The notes under the pieces were generated by a model. The model made no database searches. It was not told the origin of the DNA and saw nothing but the letters and a program-made list of their open reading frames with translations. Shown here one piece after another: positions 1-7,848 of a stretch of DNA of 64,000 nt; positions within the stretch are counted from its first letter, which is position 1; each line of letters begins with the position of its first letter. The position numbers were made by a program, and so were the translations under genes. This stretch comes from Bacteroidales bacterium. Its GTDB lineage: Bacteria > Bacteroidota > Bacteroidia > Bacteroidales > Paludibacteraceae. The stretch spans positions 1 through 64,000 of the forward strand of contig SUXC01000012.1 in NCBI GenBank assembly GCA_015061165.1, written 5' to 3'.

Positions 1-311
1 CAGAAACGTTCGGGACTTAGCAACGATAGATGTCCTACGGGATATAGATTATCCCTCTTGTGCCTATTTTGGTACGTCTTTTGCGTATATACGTATGCGC
101 ACACGCGTACCTTAACTATGTAGCACGAGAGTATATTTATATTCGGCGTGGGCTTCGCGTTGTCGGTTCTAATGTTTCGGGCAATGCGAGAGCCTCTGAG
201 TGTGGAACTGGCAAAAGGCAAGTTTCACGCTTTTTTGTTGTGTCTAATTGGTTTAGAAAACTCACCAGTGAGTAAAAACATATATGTTTAACTGATTAAA
301 ACAACAAAACA
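1..311 (+). other. Gene-free leader with inverted repeats upstream of lipoprotein operon
   Basis: No convincing coding sequence is visible. An open frame at 60-275 has atypical composition and resembles no family I know. The DNA holds several short inverted repeats, including actcac/gtgagt at 260-273 and the 14-bp palindrome aaacatatatgttt at 276-289, just before the first lipoprotein gene. No TTTG/TAnnTTTG promoter is clear, so it could be a 5' untranslated leader whose promoter lies outside the window. A structured regulatory RNA is possible but not shown. Confidence 0.4.
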
Positions 312-1106
312 ATGAAAAAAATTATGCTAATGGTGCTATCTGTAGCACTTTGCGCTTCTTGCGCAGCAAAAAAGCCTGTACAACAACCTGCACAGCAATC
401 TGTTCAACAACAAGTTGATCCTCAACAGGCTAAACTTGATAGTCTCCGTCGTGCTCAAGAGATTCGTCGTATTGAACTGCAAATGCAAGCAGAAGAAGCA
501 GACATGCAAGCACAACTTGAAATTGCAAAATTAAAGGCTGATAATGCAAAACGCGCTACATCTAAACGTGTAGCACAAGACTTGTACACCCCTTGTATTG
601 ATGAGAGTTATGACAAGCCAGGTGAATATATGGCAGCATTGGGCATTGCAGAGGGAGAAATAGAGCGCGGTCCCGCTCAGATTAATGCAAATCGCTATGC
701 TATTGCTAATATAGCTTCGCGTTATATTGGTGTAATAAAAAATGGCATTTCACAATTTGCAAAAAATGACAATACTCGTACAGGACAAAGTGTGAAAGAA
801 AATCAACTTGAGGGTCTTGCACAAGCGGTTGGAGAAAAAGCAATTAATAAGTATGCAGAAGTAGTATGTACTAAATTTGAACAAGATGATATGGGTACTT
901 ACACATGCTATGTTGCAGTACATGTTCCTCTAAAAAATGCACTTGATGCCTTTGATGAAGTTGTTGACGAATTAGGTGTCTTACAAAATGATTATGACCG
1001 TGAAAAATGCCGTAATTGGATGGAAGCAGAGTTGAATAAACAAGCGGCTGCTAAAGAGGCAGAGAAAAAAGAACTTCAAGATTTGCGCCAGCAACTCGGT
1101 GAATAA
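312..1106 (+). CDS. LPP20-like lipoprotein with coiled coil
   Basis: A 264-residue predicted lipoprotein. The first 17 residues form a signal peptide ending in the lipobox CASC (Cys17). A Gln-rich linker (about 20-40) and a charged coiled coil (about 38-80) follow. Residues 105-215 have alternating Ala-rich helices and strands and resemble the LPP20-like fold of the next two proteins (family resemblance inferred, weak). It is probably anchored to the outer membrane facing the periplasm. The stop overlaps the next start by one base (TAATG), so the genes are translationally coupled. The function is unknown. Confidence 0.7.
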   Translation: MKKIMLMVLSVALCASCAAKKPVQQPAQQSVQQQVDPQQAKLDSLRRAQEIRRIELQMQAEEADMQAQLEIAKLKADNAKRATSKRVAQDLYTPCIDESYDKPGEYMAALGIAEGEIERGPAQINANRYAIANIASRYIGVIKNGISQFAKNDNTRTGQSVKENQLEGLAQAVGEKAINKYAEVVCTKFEQDDMGTYTCYVAVHVPLKNALDAFDEVVDELGVLQNDYDREKCRNWMEAELNKQAAAKEAEKKELQDLRQQLGE

Positions 1107-1540
1107 TGAAAATTCGCATTGTTATTATCACTATCATGGTACTCTTATCGCCCACTATCGCGTGGGCGATAGGGGAGCCAGTGTGGCTTAAACATTTGCC
1201 AAAACCTAATAACGACACTTACTATTATCGAGTAACGAAAGCAGAAGGACATACATACGAAGAAGCATATACTAAGGCATTTTCAATGGCTATATTGGAG
1301 AGTCAGTGGAAGATTGGTGTCAAAGTAAACAAATCGAGTAATCTGCAAACTATAGAAGAAACGATTACTTCTGATTTGAATTTGCAAAGTTCTAATATGA
1401 ATTTACCGCTGAATAAGGTCTGTGAATATGAAAAAGCAAGTCCTAACATTGCTAATGGTGTAGTTCTTTATATCCTTTGGCAAGTAGCACGCTACGGAAA
1501 TGTAAAGACTGAGTTTGAAGATTATTTAGACTGTGAATAA
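1106..1540 (+). CDS. Secreted LPP20-like protein
   Basis: A 144-residue protein with a Sec signal peptide (about 1-21, cleavage after AWA). The mature part holds the pattern YYYRVTKAEGHTYEEAYTKA, typical of LPP20-like domains, and ends in a KVCEYE...VARYG segment. It is a clear paralogue of the N-terminal half of the next protein, which has the matching blocks YLYVVEHGEGSTKREAL and KVCEF...VAKSG. It lacks that protein's C-terminal membrane part. It is probably periplasmic and part of one complex or pathway with its neighbours, but the role is unknown. Confidence 0.65.
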   Translation: MKIRIVIITIMVLLSPTIAWAIGEPVWLKHLPKPNNDTYYYRVTKAEGHTYEEAYTKAFSMAILESQWKIGVKVNKSSNLQTIEETITSDLNLQSSNMNLPLNKVCEYEKASPNIANGVVLYILWQVARYGNVKTEFEDYLDCE

Positions 1541-1573
1541 TCCATAGTTATGAATATAACAACCTATAATATA

Positions 1574-2506
1574 ATGAAAAAAATACTATTCTTTATGCTA
1601 TTATTAGCATCGGTTTCTATATCGGTTGCAGCGCAAACACCCCGTAAACCCAATTATCGTCCGGATTGGTTTTACAACACTCCTCACCCAGAAAACGCTA
1701 CTTATTTATATGTAGTAGAACATGGCGAAGGAAGTACTAAACGCGAAGCATTAAATCAAGCGATGGCGCGCGTTTTTCAAAGCACAGCAACTCGCATTGG
1801 TTCACTTGTGTCCACAGAAGAGATTAATCGTGCGGTACAAGCAGGAACAGATTATAGTGTGATTAGTCAAAGCATGAAAGTTCCCATTCACAAGGTTTGT
1901 GAATTTCCAATTCAAGATACGACCGATTATAGTTGGACAATGTATGTGTTATGTCAAGTAGCAAAATCAGGTAGCATTACTCCCGAATTTGAGCCATGCG
2001 ATGTATGTAACGCACATACCGTATTTGACAAACAAATGCAATACTATAGAGAGTCTATTGCTAATGCAGAAAAAAATGCTATCAAAAACAAACGCAAAAA
2101 GAATGGTGTAGCATTCGTGGAGTCTATGTTTCTGCCAGGTTTAGGTCAAATGGTAAAAGGACATGGTGCAGAGGGAGCCTTTACACTCATTGGTGAATTA
2201 GGATTAATTGGTGGAGGTGTGGCTACATATTATATTGCCAAAGATGAATTAGCTCTTTTGAAAACAGGTACATTGGATTTGAATGGTTATAACACATCCG
2301 CTCAAAAATACAATGATATGCGAACAGTAACTTATACACTTTTTGCAGCAGCAGGTGCCTTATATGTGTTCAATTTGTGCCGAGCATGTTTGGCTACGGA
2401 TAAAAAAAGTCAAAAAAATCTTAAAAACTTATCTTTCTATCCAACAGTTGTTCCTATGGAAAATCAACAAATGGCAATGGGAGTGGGAATGTCTGTAAAC
2501 TTCTAA
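1574..2506 (+). CDS. LPP20-like protein with C-terminal membrane domain
   Basis: I use the ATG at 1574 (MKKILFF...), which starts a normal signal peptide, and not the ATG at 1550. The protein has about 310 residues. The N-terminal half is the LPP20-like domain shared with the preceding gene. The C-terminal part has two hydrophobic segments, one starting with an LPGLGQMVKG motif, as in DUF5683-type membrane proteins where an 'LPGxGQ' precedes helices. This would place it in a membrane with the LPP20 domain in the periplasm. It is third in the operon. Function unknown. Confidence 0.65.
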   Translation: MKKILFFMLLLASVSISVAAQTPRKPNYRPDWFYNTPHPENATYLYVVEHGEGSTKREALNQAMARVFQSTATRIGSLVSTEEINRAVQAGTDYSVISQSMKVPIHKVCEFPIQDTTDYSWTMYVLCQVAKSGSITPEFEPCDVCNAHTVFDKQMQYYRESIANAEKNAIKNKRKKNGVAFVESMFLPGLGQMVKGHGAEGAFTLIGELGLIGGGVATYYIAKDELALLKTGTLDLNGYNTSAQKYNDMRTVTYTLFAAAGALYVFNLCRACLATDKKSQKNLKNLSFYPTVVPMENQQMAMGVGMSVNF

Positions 2507-2518
2507 AAACACTATATT

Positions 2519-2971
2519 ATGAAAAGATTATTATTTCAACTATGCAGCGTGATTTGCTGTGTTGTGTTGTTTACTTCTTGTGAGCAAGAGGATGTCATTA
2601 TTGATAATATACAATATATTAATAGTCCCAATTGTTGCTTGAGCATGTATAAAGCCTCATGGAATGGGAGTACGCTAAAAATAGACGAAGGAGGATATAT
2701 CACATTTAAAACTAAAATTACTGGGACTTTATTATTGGATTGCGAAGGTGCGGTTAAAATATATCAAAATGGCAAAAAAATTCATCATACAGATGTATCC
2801 GAATATAGGCGTATAACTATTAAGCATATACCTGCTAATGCTATAATCAAAATAAAAGCACCATACGACTCGTATACATATACATCATTCGTGAGCGATA
2901 TTGCAATAAATTCTAACACAGGAAATTCTAATACAGGAACTTCTACTCCTAATTCAGGATTTGATTTTTAA
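2519..2971 (+). CDS. Small predicted lipoprotein, unknown
   Basis: 150 residues. The signal peptide ends in the lipobox LFTSC (Cys about 21), so the protein is probably lipid-anchored. The mature domain is strand-rich (lipocalin- or galectin-like size) and ends in a low-complexity Asn/Thr/Ser/Gly tail with repeated NSNTG. I do not recognise a family. It starts 12 bases after the previous stop and ends 5 bases before the next start, so it belongs to the same operon. Confidence 0.6.
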   Translation: MKRLLFQLCSVICCVVLFTSCEQEDVIIDNIQYINSPNCCLSMYKASWNGSTLKIDEGGYITFKTKITGTLLLDCEGAVKIYQNGKKIHHTDVSEYRRITIKHIPANAIIKIKAPYDSYTYTSFVSDIAINSNTGNSNTGTSTPNSGFDF

Positions 2972-2976
2972 AATAC

Positions 2977-3993
2977 ATGAATATGAAAAAGATTATCTTA
3001 TTTGCACTTATTGCAATAACATGTGTAAGTTGTCTAAACACATTGGAGGATGAAGGTGTATATGCGACAATTACTTACAAAGGTCGATTGCTAGATAAAT
3101 CATCTCTGCAACCTATATCTGGTATGGTAGTACAAATTACTGATGGTACCACCGTGCAGTCGCAGGCGACAACTACCGAGGAGGGTAGATTTCAATTAGA
3201 AGTTGTGTTGACAGATATAACCGATGATTATTATATTCTATTAAGTGGTCATGCTCATTATCCTCTAAAAAAAGGTCAATTAGTGGGCTTTGGAAAGAGT
3301 GAATATGATTTTGCCGATATTTTATTAGAGAGCAGAGATGTTATTACAACAATTTATGCAGGCATGATAGATGAAACGACTTTGCAGTTAGAAGCAGAAG
3401 TTGGTGAAGGTATTGAATATTTGGAACGAGGTTTTGTTTATGGTAAAGGTGATAATCCTACCATTGATGTTTCTGAATATACAAAAGTAATAGCACCTAC
3501 ATCTGATTCGCAAAAATTTGAAATAAATATCCCAAATATTGCTTTTCCAATATCTAATGTACTATACGCCCGTGCCTATGTGATTGTTTCAAATGAGATT
3601 ATATATGGAGATGTAAAAATGATTCAACATCCATATTTGGATTTACCTACATTTATTCATAGTGGGGTGACTTATCGTGTAGCGCCAGAATTTGATATCG
3701 AATATATAGATTGGTTTCAAGCAACTAGTACGTGTAAAAATTTAACATATGGAGGACATTCAGATTGGGTTATTCCTACAAAGGAAGAATTAAATACCAT
3801 GTATGTTAATCGAGCAGTGATAGGTGGTTTTAAAACGCAACATCTTTATGGCAATTATTATTGCTATTGGAGTAGCAGTGAGTATAGTTCATCATGCGCA
3901 TGGGCACAAACATGGCTAGATGGTTTCCAAGGGATTAGTGAGAAAGATGATTCCCATTACTTTCGTGTGCGTTGTGTCAGGAAAGAAAATTAA
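2977..3993 (+). CDS. Lipoprotein with DUF1566 (Lcl C-terminal type) domain
   Basis: A 338-residue lipoprotein (lipobox CVSC near residue 19; a second ATG at 2983 is equally possible). Residues about 30-115 look like a carboxypeptidase-regulatory/Ig-like beta domain (GRLLDKSSLQPISGMVVQI). The C-terminal 100 residues carry the DUF1566 pattern: a WVIPTKEEL motif, a YWSSSEY motif and a terminal FRVRCVR. DUF1566 domains are common in surface proteins and are thought to be adhesive or recognition modules (family knowledge); the ligand here is unknown. It is fifth in the operon. Confidence 0.75.
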   Translation: MNMKKIILFALIAITCVSCLNTLEDEGVYATITYKGRLLDKSSLQPISGMVVQITDGTTVQSQATTTEEGRFQLEVVLTDITDDYYILLSGHAHYPLKKGQLVGFGKSEYDFADILLESRDVITTIYAGMIDETTLQLEAEVGEGIEYLERGFVYGKGDNPTIDVSEYTKVIAPTSDSQKFEINIPNIAFPISNVLYARAYVIVSNEIIYGDVKMIQHPYLDLPTFIHSGVTYRVAPEFDIEYIDWFQATSTCKNLTYGGHSDWVIPTKEELNTMYVNRAVIGGFKTQHLYGNYYCYWSSSEYSSSCAWAQTWLDGFQGISEKDDSHYFRVRCVRKEN

Positions 3994-4011
3994 CAATATA
4001 TATACATTATT

Positions 4012-4281
4012 ATGAAGAATAAATTAATAATTTTGTTATTATTCATAGTATACAGTAGTGGGGAGGGCGTTTCTATGGATATTGATAAAGCTATACAATA
4101 TTATAAAAAAAGTGCCCTGTTAGGGGATTCTACTATTTTCGGAAGCACAATATCTATTAGCAAAATGCTATAAAGATGGTATAGGAGTATCTAAGAATCT
4201 TATTGAAGCGAAAAATGGTGTTCAAGATCTGCTGATCAGGGAAATACTTCTGCCGAAGAATTATTACAAGAACTTAGATAA
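4012..4281 (+). pseudogene. Broken Sel1-repeat gene with two compensating frameshifts
   Basis: It starts as MKNKLIILLLFIV, runs into a Sel1-type repeat (YSSGEGVSMDIDKAIQYYKK), then stops at 4171 in that frame. The repeat continues in the +1 frame from about 4142 (EAQYLLAKCYKDGIGVSKN) and returns to the first frame near 4211 (KWCSRSADQGNTSAEELL), ending at 4281. One extra T in the TTTT run near 4138 and one missing A in the run near 4207-4211 explain both shifts, and the total length (270 nt) is divisible by three. It is either a young pseudogene or two homopolymer sequencing errors. Sel1 proteins are helical scaffold proteins. Confidence 0.75.
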
Positions 4282-4368
4282 CATAACATACTATTTTCAT
4301 TATAGAGGAATGGTTTGCACGTTTTTGTTTGGGTTGGAATGTTTGACTCCCACAAACAAGCATAGTAG

Positions 4369-4398
4369 GAAGTGGGCTATTAGTAGCTAGCCCACTTC
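4369..4398 (+). terminator. Hairpin terminator after the lipoprotein operon
   Basis: An 11-bp perfect stem (gaagtgggcta / tagcccacttc) with an 8-nt loop, followed by a short T-rich stretch (tttat). It lies about 90 bases after the Sel1 remnant and before the next promoter, so it probably ends the operon transcript. Confidence 0.65.
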
Positions 4399-4427
4399 TT
4401 TATCACGAACAACCTAAGCAAAAAGAT

Positions 4428-4459
4428 TTTGCGTTAGCAGATAAAAACTTGTACCTTTG
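4428..4459 (+). promoter_or_regulatory. Bacteroidetes sigma-ABfr-type promoter
   Basis: TTTG at 4428-4431, 20 bp, then TACCTTTG at 4452-4459, 34 bases before the ATG of the next gene. This matches the -33/-7 consensus of Bacteroidetes housekeeping promoters. Confidence 0.75.
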
Positions 4460-4493
4460 CAGCGAAAATCAATCAAAAAATAATTATTAACTC

Positions 4494-5051
4494 ATGAAAC
4501 AAAAATATAAGACATTACTAATTGTTATCATTAGTATCGTGGGTTGGAATGTGATACTGTTTTTGATTATTGCTATTAGCCTAATGGTAGAAAAGTCGAA
4601 GGATACAGATCGCCCTATCCAAGAAGAAGAGTATTATGGTGGGTATGGTGCTGAATGCCAACGATTTGATAGTTTATTGAGTAACACTACCGATGAAGAA
4701 TTGGTAGTTGTACTTAGATATGCTATTTCGCGTCGCTATGTTCATAACAGAGATATAGATCCATATCATAATAAGCAAGTGATGTGTGAGCCATGGAAAC
4801 GCTCGGAGAGGATATTTAATAAAATAGCAGATAGACATGATTTGCTTCAGCAGATATATCCCGATGTCTATATGTTGAAAGATTATTTGCGATGGTTCAG
4901 CATGTCAGGGGAGGTATATCCAGATACTGCTGTTTCAAATAGCATACTAAGATATATAGAAAAAGAAGAAATCAAAATAGATTCAGAGGTGCATCCTGCC
5001 GAATATTTTTCCACTCCATTATTATATCAACCTCGTAGACCTCTTCCATAA
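4494..5051 (+). CDS. Single-pass membrane protein, unknown
   Basis: 185 residues. One strong N-terminal membrane helix (about residues 8-32) is followed by an acidic linker and a mostly helical soluble domain with many aromatic and charged residues (YPDVYMLKDYLRWF). I do not recognise a family. It has its own promoter and appears to be a single-gene unit; the 190 bases downstream hold no gene. Confidence 0.5.
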   Translation: MKQKYKTLLIVIISIVGWNVILFLIIAISLMVEKSKDTDRPIQEEEYYGGYGAECQRFDSLLSNTTDEELVVVLRYAISRRYVHNRDIDPYHNKQVMCEPWKRSERIFNKIADRHDLLQQIYPDVYMLKDYLRWFSMSGEVYPDTAVSNSILRYIEKEEIKIDSEVHPAEYFSTPLLYQPRRPLP

Positions 5052-5243
5052 ATATGGTAGATTTGCTGTTATTTACAGGAGATGAATGGTGATTATTTCT
5101 GCAAAATCATAGAAAATTGCATCAATTCGGTAATTTGTAGATTCCAAATTTCGGGGGCAGAGGGGTATTTCAGCGAAATATATTTCGGGGTAAGAGGTGT
5201 CCCATTCGCATAATTCCAAGATTGTCAACAGAATAATAAAAAA
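5052..5243. other. Intergenic, imperfect 34-bp direct repeat
   Basis: No gene seen. The stretches starting at about 5147 and 5181 (both near aatttcgggg, followed by agaggkgt) form an imperfect direct repeat about 34 bp apart. No TAnnTTTG promoter is clear for the following gene. Confidence 0.35.
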
Positions 5244-6056
5244 TTGAAGATATATATTTTACATATCGCCTTATTCTTCTGCGGATTATTGCTAATCAAT
5301 AGTCCTATCTCTGCACAAGTATTGCTGCCACAGTATTCCGTGTGGGAGGGATTTACGTTTGGCAGCCAACAAGCAGTAGAATCCCGCGAAGCGGAAGAAC
5401 GGTTTGCACGATTCTTGTTGGGTTTGGAGCATCAAACTCCTACCCAGCAAGCAGAGCTGATTGGTGCATTGCTTGCCAAAGCAGAGCAAAACAATGCTAC
5501 AGCGCGGTTTCTCACACTTGCTGAGAAATACCTCTATGACCCCAACTCGCCCTATCGCAATGATGAATGGTATTTGCTATTCTTGCAATATGCAGCCACG
5601 CATCAGTTAGCAGATTACACCACCAATCCTCGCTACCTGAAGCACTACACAATGGTGCAGAAAAATAGTGTAGGATCACCTGCTACGGATTTTCCTTTCA
5701 CTACCCAAGCAGGCGAAAAAGGGCGGTTGTACAATCTGCAAAGTCCATATATTCTACTATTCTTCCACGACCCCAATTGCGAGGAGTGTCAATATGTGAA
5801 ACAACAATTGGAGAGCCAATATACCCATTTTGCGCAGCAAGGGGTACAAGTGGTGGCAGTATATATCGATGATGAGGTAGAAGCATGGAGAAAAGCACAA
5901 TATCCCTCTACATGGCTCAGCATATATGCGCCAGAAATAGATCAGCAAGACTTATACGACATCAAAGCCCTACCTACATTATACCTTATAGATGCCAAAA
6001 AACGCGTACTCCACAAAGATGCGCGCTTGGATAAAATTTCCAATTATAAATTTTGA
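5244..6056 (+). CDS. DUF5106 / thioredoxin-fold secreted protein
   Basis: About 270 residues, secreted (signal peptide ending near SAQ, residue 25). The N-terminal half has the helical layout of DUF5106 proteins, with a YLYDPNSPYRNDEWYLLFL segment. The C-terminal half is a TlpA-like thioredoxin fold with the redox pair CEEC (FHDPNCEECQYVKQQL) and the cis-Pro segment ALPTLYLID. It is probably a periplasmic or outer-membrane-side disulphide oxidoreductase. The only usable start is TTG at 5244, since an in-frame stop lies just upstream. The C-terminus (DKISNYKF) looks slightly short. Confidence 0.75.
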   Translation: MKIYILHIALFFCGLLLINSPISAQVLLPQYSVWEGFTFGSQQAVESREAEERFARFLLGLEHQTPTQQAELIGALLAKAEQNNATARFLTLAEKYLYDPNSPYRNDEWYLLFLQYAATHQLADYTTNPRYLKHYTMVQKNSVGSPATDFPFTTQAGEKGRLYNLQSPYILLFFHDPNCEECQYVKQQLESQYTHFAQQGVQVVAVYIDDEVEAWRKAQYPSTWLSIYAPEIDQQDLYDIKALPTLYLIDAKKRVLHKDARLDKISNYKF

Positions 6057-6186
6057 GTAAGCGCGGGCAGAAATGCTCGCGTTGCTTTTTCGTTCTTTGG
6101 CAAGGGTTCGGTATCCCTTCTGGAAATGGAAACTATTACTCGCGGGGAAACCCCGCGCACAGAACCGATGGGTGGGAAGAAATGGG

Positions 6187-6208
6187 CTCTCGGCGTGCAC
6201 GCCGAGAG
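6187..6208. repeat. Perfect 22-bp palindrome
   Basis: ctctcggcgtg followed at once by its exact reverse complement. It is G/C-rich in otherwise mixed DNA. It could be a cruciform, a dimeric protein site or a terminator stem, but no T-tract follows on either strand. Confidence 0.7.
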
Positions 6209-6228
6209 GTTCAACCAATAACAGAGAT

Positions 6229-6306
6229 ATCCGAATGACATTCGGAGAAATAGACATAGACAAGGAGTACCCGAATATCATTCGGGGAAATAAACATAGA
6301 AGAACT
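6229..6306. repeat. Tandem 40-bp units, each centred on CCGAAT-n-ATTCGG
   Basis: Two units exactly 40 bp apart (ccgaat at 6231 and 6271). Each carries an inverted repeat (tccgaatg/cattcgga and cccgaat/attcggg) followed by the shared tail gGAAATAnACATAGA. The loop bases differ while the arms are kept. Confidence 0.65.
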
Positions 6307-6739
6307 TGCGAGGTACTGCGAAATGCGCCTCATGAACAATGAACAAACAAAAGGAAGGATGTTTGCCAGACCACTGGCAAAAACAGGACAGGTGATGGGA
6401 GAAAGTGACGGAAGAAAATGACTCTCAAGAGTCTGTGGGGTGATAGTGATAACGAATAAATAAAAAAAAGTAAATCGGTGTAATAAAATGATAAACAACT
6501 TGTTACGAATTAGATTTCGTGTTTTAGTTTACATAAATAAAGTAATGAAACATCCCGTATTTTCCGTAAATCCCGTATTCAAATGACTCCTACATTTACG
6601 GGGAATACGGGAAATACGGGATTAGAATACCCAAAATACCCAAACAGTATTTTGATAGAAAAATAGATATCATAGCATAATAAAGGGATATAGATGTGCT
6701 ACGGAAAGTATAGCTATGTGCCAACGAAGGTATTCTATC

Positions 6740-6772
6740 AACCCGTCAAGAACCCGTTATGAACCCGTAATT
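6740..6772. repeat. 11-bp tandem repeat, unit aacccgtnan(g/t)
   Basis: Three consecutive 11-mers starting aacccgt at 6740, 6751 and 6762. Same period as the other 11-bp arrays in this window but a different sequence. Confidence 0.7.
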
Positions 6773-6939
6773 GGTAGCGTAACGATGAGAGCACTGATTG
6801 TATTTGGAGTGTTGCTATCCAAAAAAGTAGATACTTAAGGAGAACAAAATGTTCTTTCCTACACTGAATTGTGCAAAAGTGTGAAAAATGAAAGATTATT
6901 AAAAAAGTACACCTTTTTCGCTGAAAAAAGCACAATAAT

Positions 6940-6970
6940 TTTGTCAATTCAAAAAAATATACTACCTTTG
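6940..6970 (+). promoter_or_regulatory. Promoter of the AraC-family gene
   Basis: TTTG at 6940-6943, 19 bp, TACCTTTG at 6963-6970. It overlaps a possible GTG start at 6970, so translation must begin downstream at the ATG at 6994. Confidence 0.75.
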
Positions 6971-6993
6971 TGCCCGAATTAAAACCTTTTATT

Positions 6994-7839
6994 ATGAAAG
7001 AAGAGAAAATACCATTGATTGATTGCCCCTTTGACTATCTCTTTGGAGAGGCCAGTGGAAAGGTGCTGAACGAATACGGACGATTCCCATGTCAGATACA
7101 GTGTGCTGTTTATGCCTTTATGCTTAAGGGTAATGCACGCGCTACGTTCAATATCACCAAATATGAGTTCAAGGAGAATGACTTGATTTATGTCAAGCCA
7201 GGTAGTTTCTTCTTGGTGCACGACTTTAGTGAGGATGCGCGTTTGTCATATATCGTATTCTCATCATCATTTGTAGAGAAAAGTACTTATGGCATGCGCC
7301 GTATGTCATTCCCGTTGCCATCCTCGATGCCCATGGTAAGCTTAAATCCAGAGCAAACAGATGTGGTGGTGCATTTCTCTCAAACATTGGAGAAGGCACT
7401 GAATACGACTCCCTCTATGCTATCTTCGGAAAGAATGGCATTTATCTTTAATTTGATTCATCAGACGTTCTATGAACTCCGTTCTTCAACGAAGGAGTAT
7501 TTCCCTCAGCAGGATCGTAAGAGCGAGATATTTCATGAATATAGTGATTTGGTGCTGCATCACTATCACGAGTGGCACCAAGTTCTGGAATATGCAGAAG
7601 CGATGCATATCACTGTTCCACACCTATGTTCAACCATCAAGAGTGTGAGTGGGCATACCGCAGGAGATATTATCGCTGACGCTATTCTTATGGATGCTAA
7701 GTCGCAACTCAAGGTGAGCAACGTACCTATTAAGGAGATTGCTGCCAAATTAGGTTTTGAGAATGTGGCTTTCTTCAATCGCTTCTTCAAGAGCCATGTG
7801 GGTGTCACCCCTCGGGCATATAGAAATACAGATAGTTAG
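6994..7839 (+). CDS. AraC-family transcriptional regulator
   Basis: 281 residues from ATG 6994; an upstream GTG overlaps the promoter and is not used. Residues about 15-140 form a cupin-like sensing domain. The C-terminal 100 residues hold the two helix-turn-helix motifs of AraC regulators; the last is IKEIAAKLGFENVAFFNRFF followed by GVTPRAYR, the usual signature. It is probably a cytoplasmic activator. The target is unknown; the leftward DUF5686/xerD block ends only 9 bp away and is convergent, so it is not an obvious target. Confidence 0.85.
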   Translation: MKEEKIPLIDCPFDYLFGEASGKVLNEYGRFPCQIQCAVYAFMLKGNARATFNITKYEFKENDLIYVKPGSFFLVHDFSEDARLSYIVFSSSFVEKSTYGMRRMSFPLPSSMPMVSLNPEQTDVVVHFSQTLEKALNTTPSMLSSERMAFIFNLIHQTFYELRSSTKEYFPQQDRKSEIFHEYSDLVLHHYHEWHQVLEYAEAMHITVPHLCSTIKSVSGHTAGDIIADAILMDAKSQLKVSNVPIKEIAAKLGFENVAFFNRFFKSHVGVTPRAYRNTDS

Positions 7840-7848
7840 GCAGTAGTA

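Larger units (their letters stand above)
6057..6939. other. Gene-free region rich in palindromes and short repeats
   Basis: No convincing gene in about 880 bases. It holds a hairpin cgcgggg-aaa-ccccgcg at 6141-6157, a perfect 22-bp palindrome at 6187-6208, a tandem pair of palindrome-containing units at 6229-6306, an inverted cluster of cccgtat/atacggg motifs at 6553-6620, and a three-unit 11-bp repeat at 6740-6772. It may be a graveyard of repeat elements between two unrelated transcription units. Confidence 0.6.

Noticed and set aside
60-275. 71-codon open frame at the window start
   Set aside because: Unusual composition, no recognisable domain, and it overlaps palindromic leader DNA; more likely non-coding.
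5979-6498. Several 60-100-codon frames on both strands
   Set aside because: They follow palindromes, share no domain and overlap each other; judged random.
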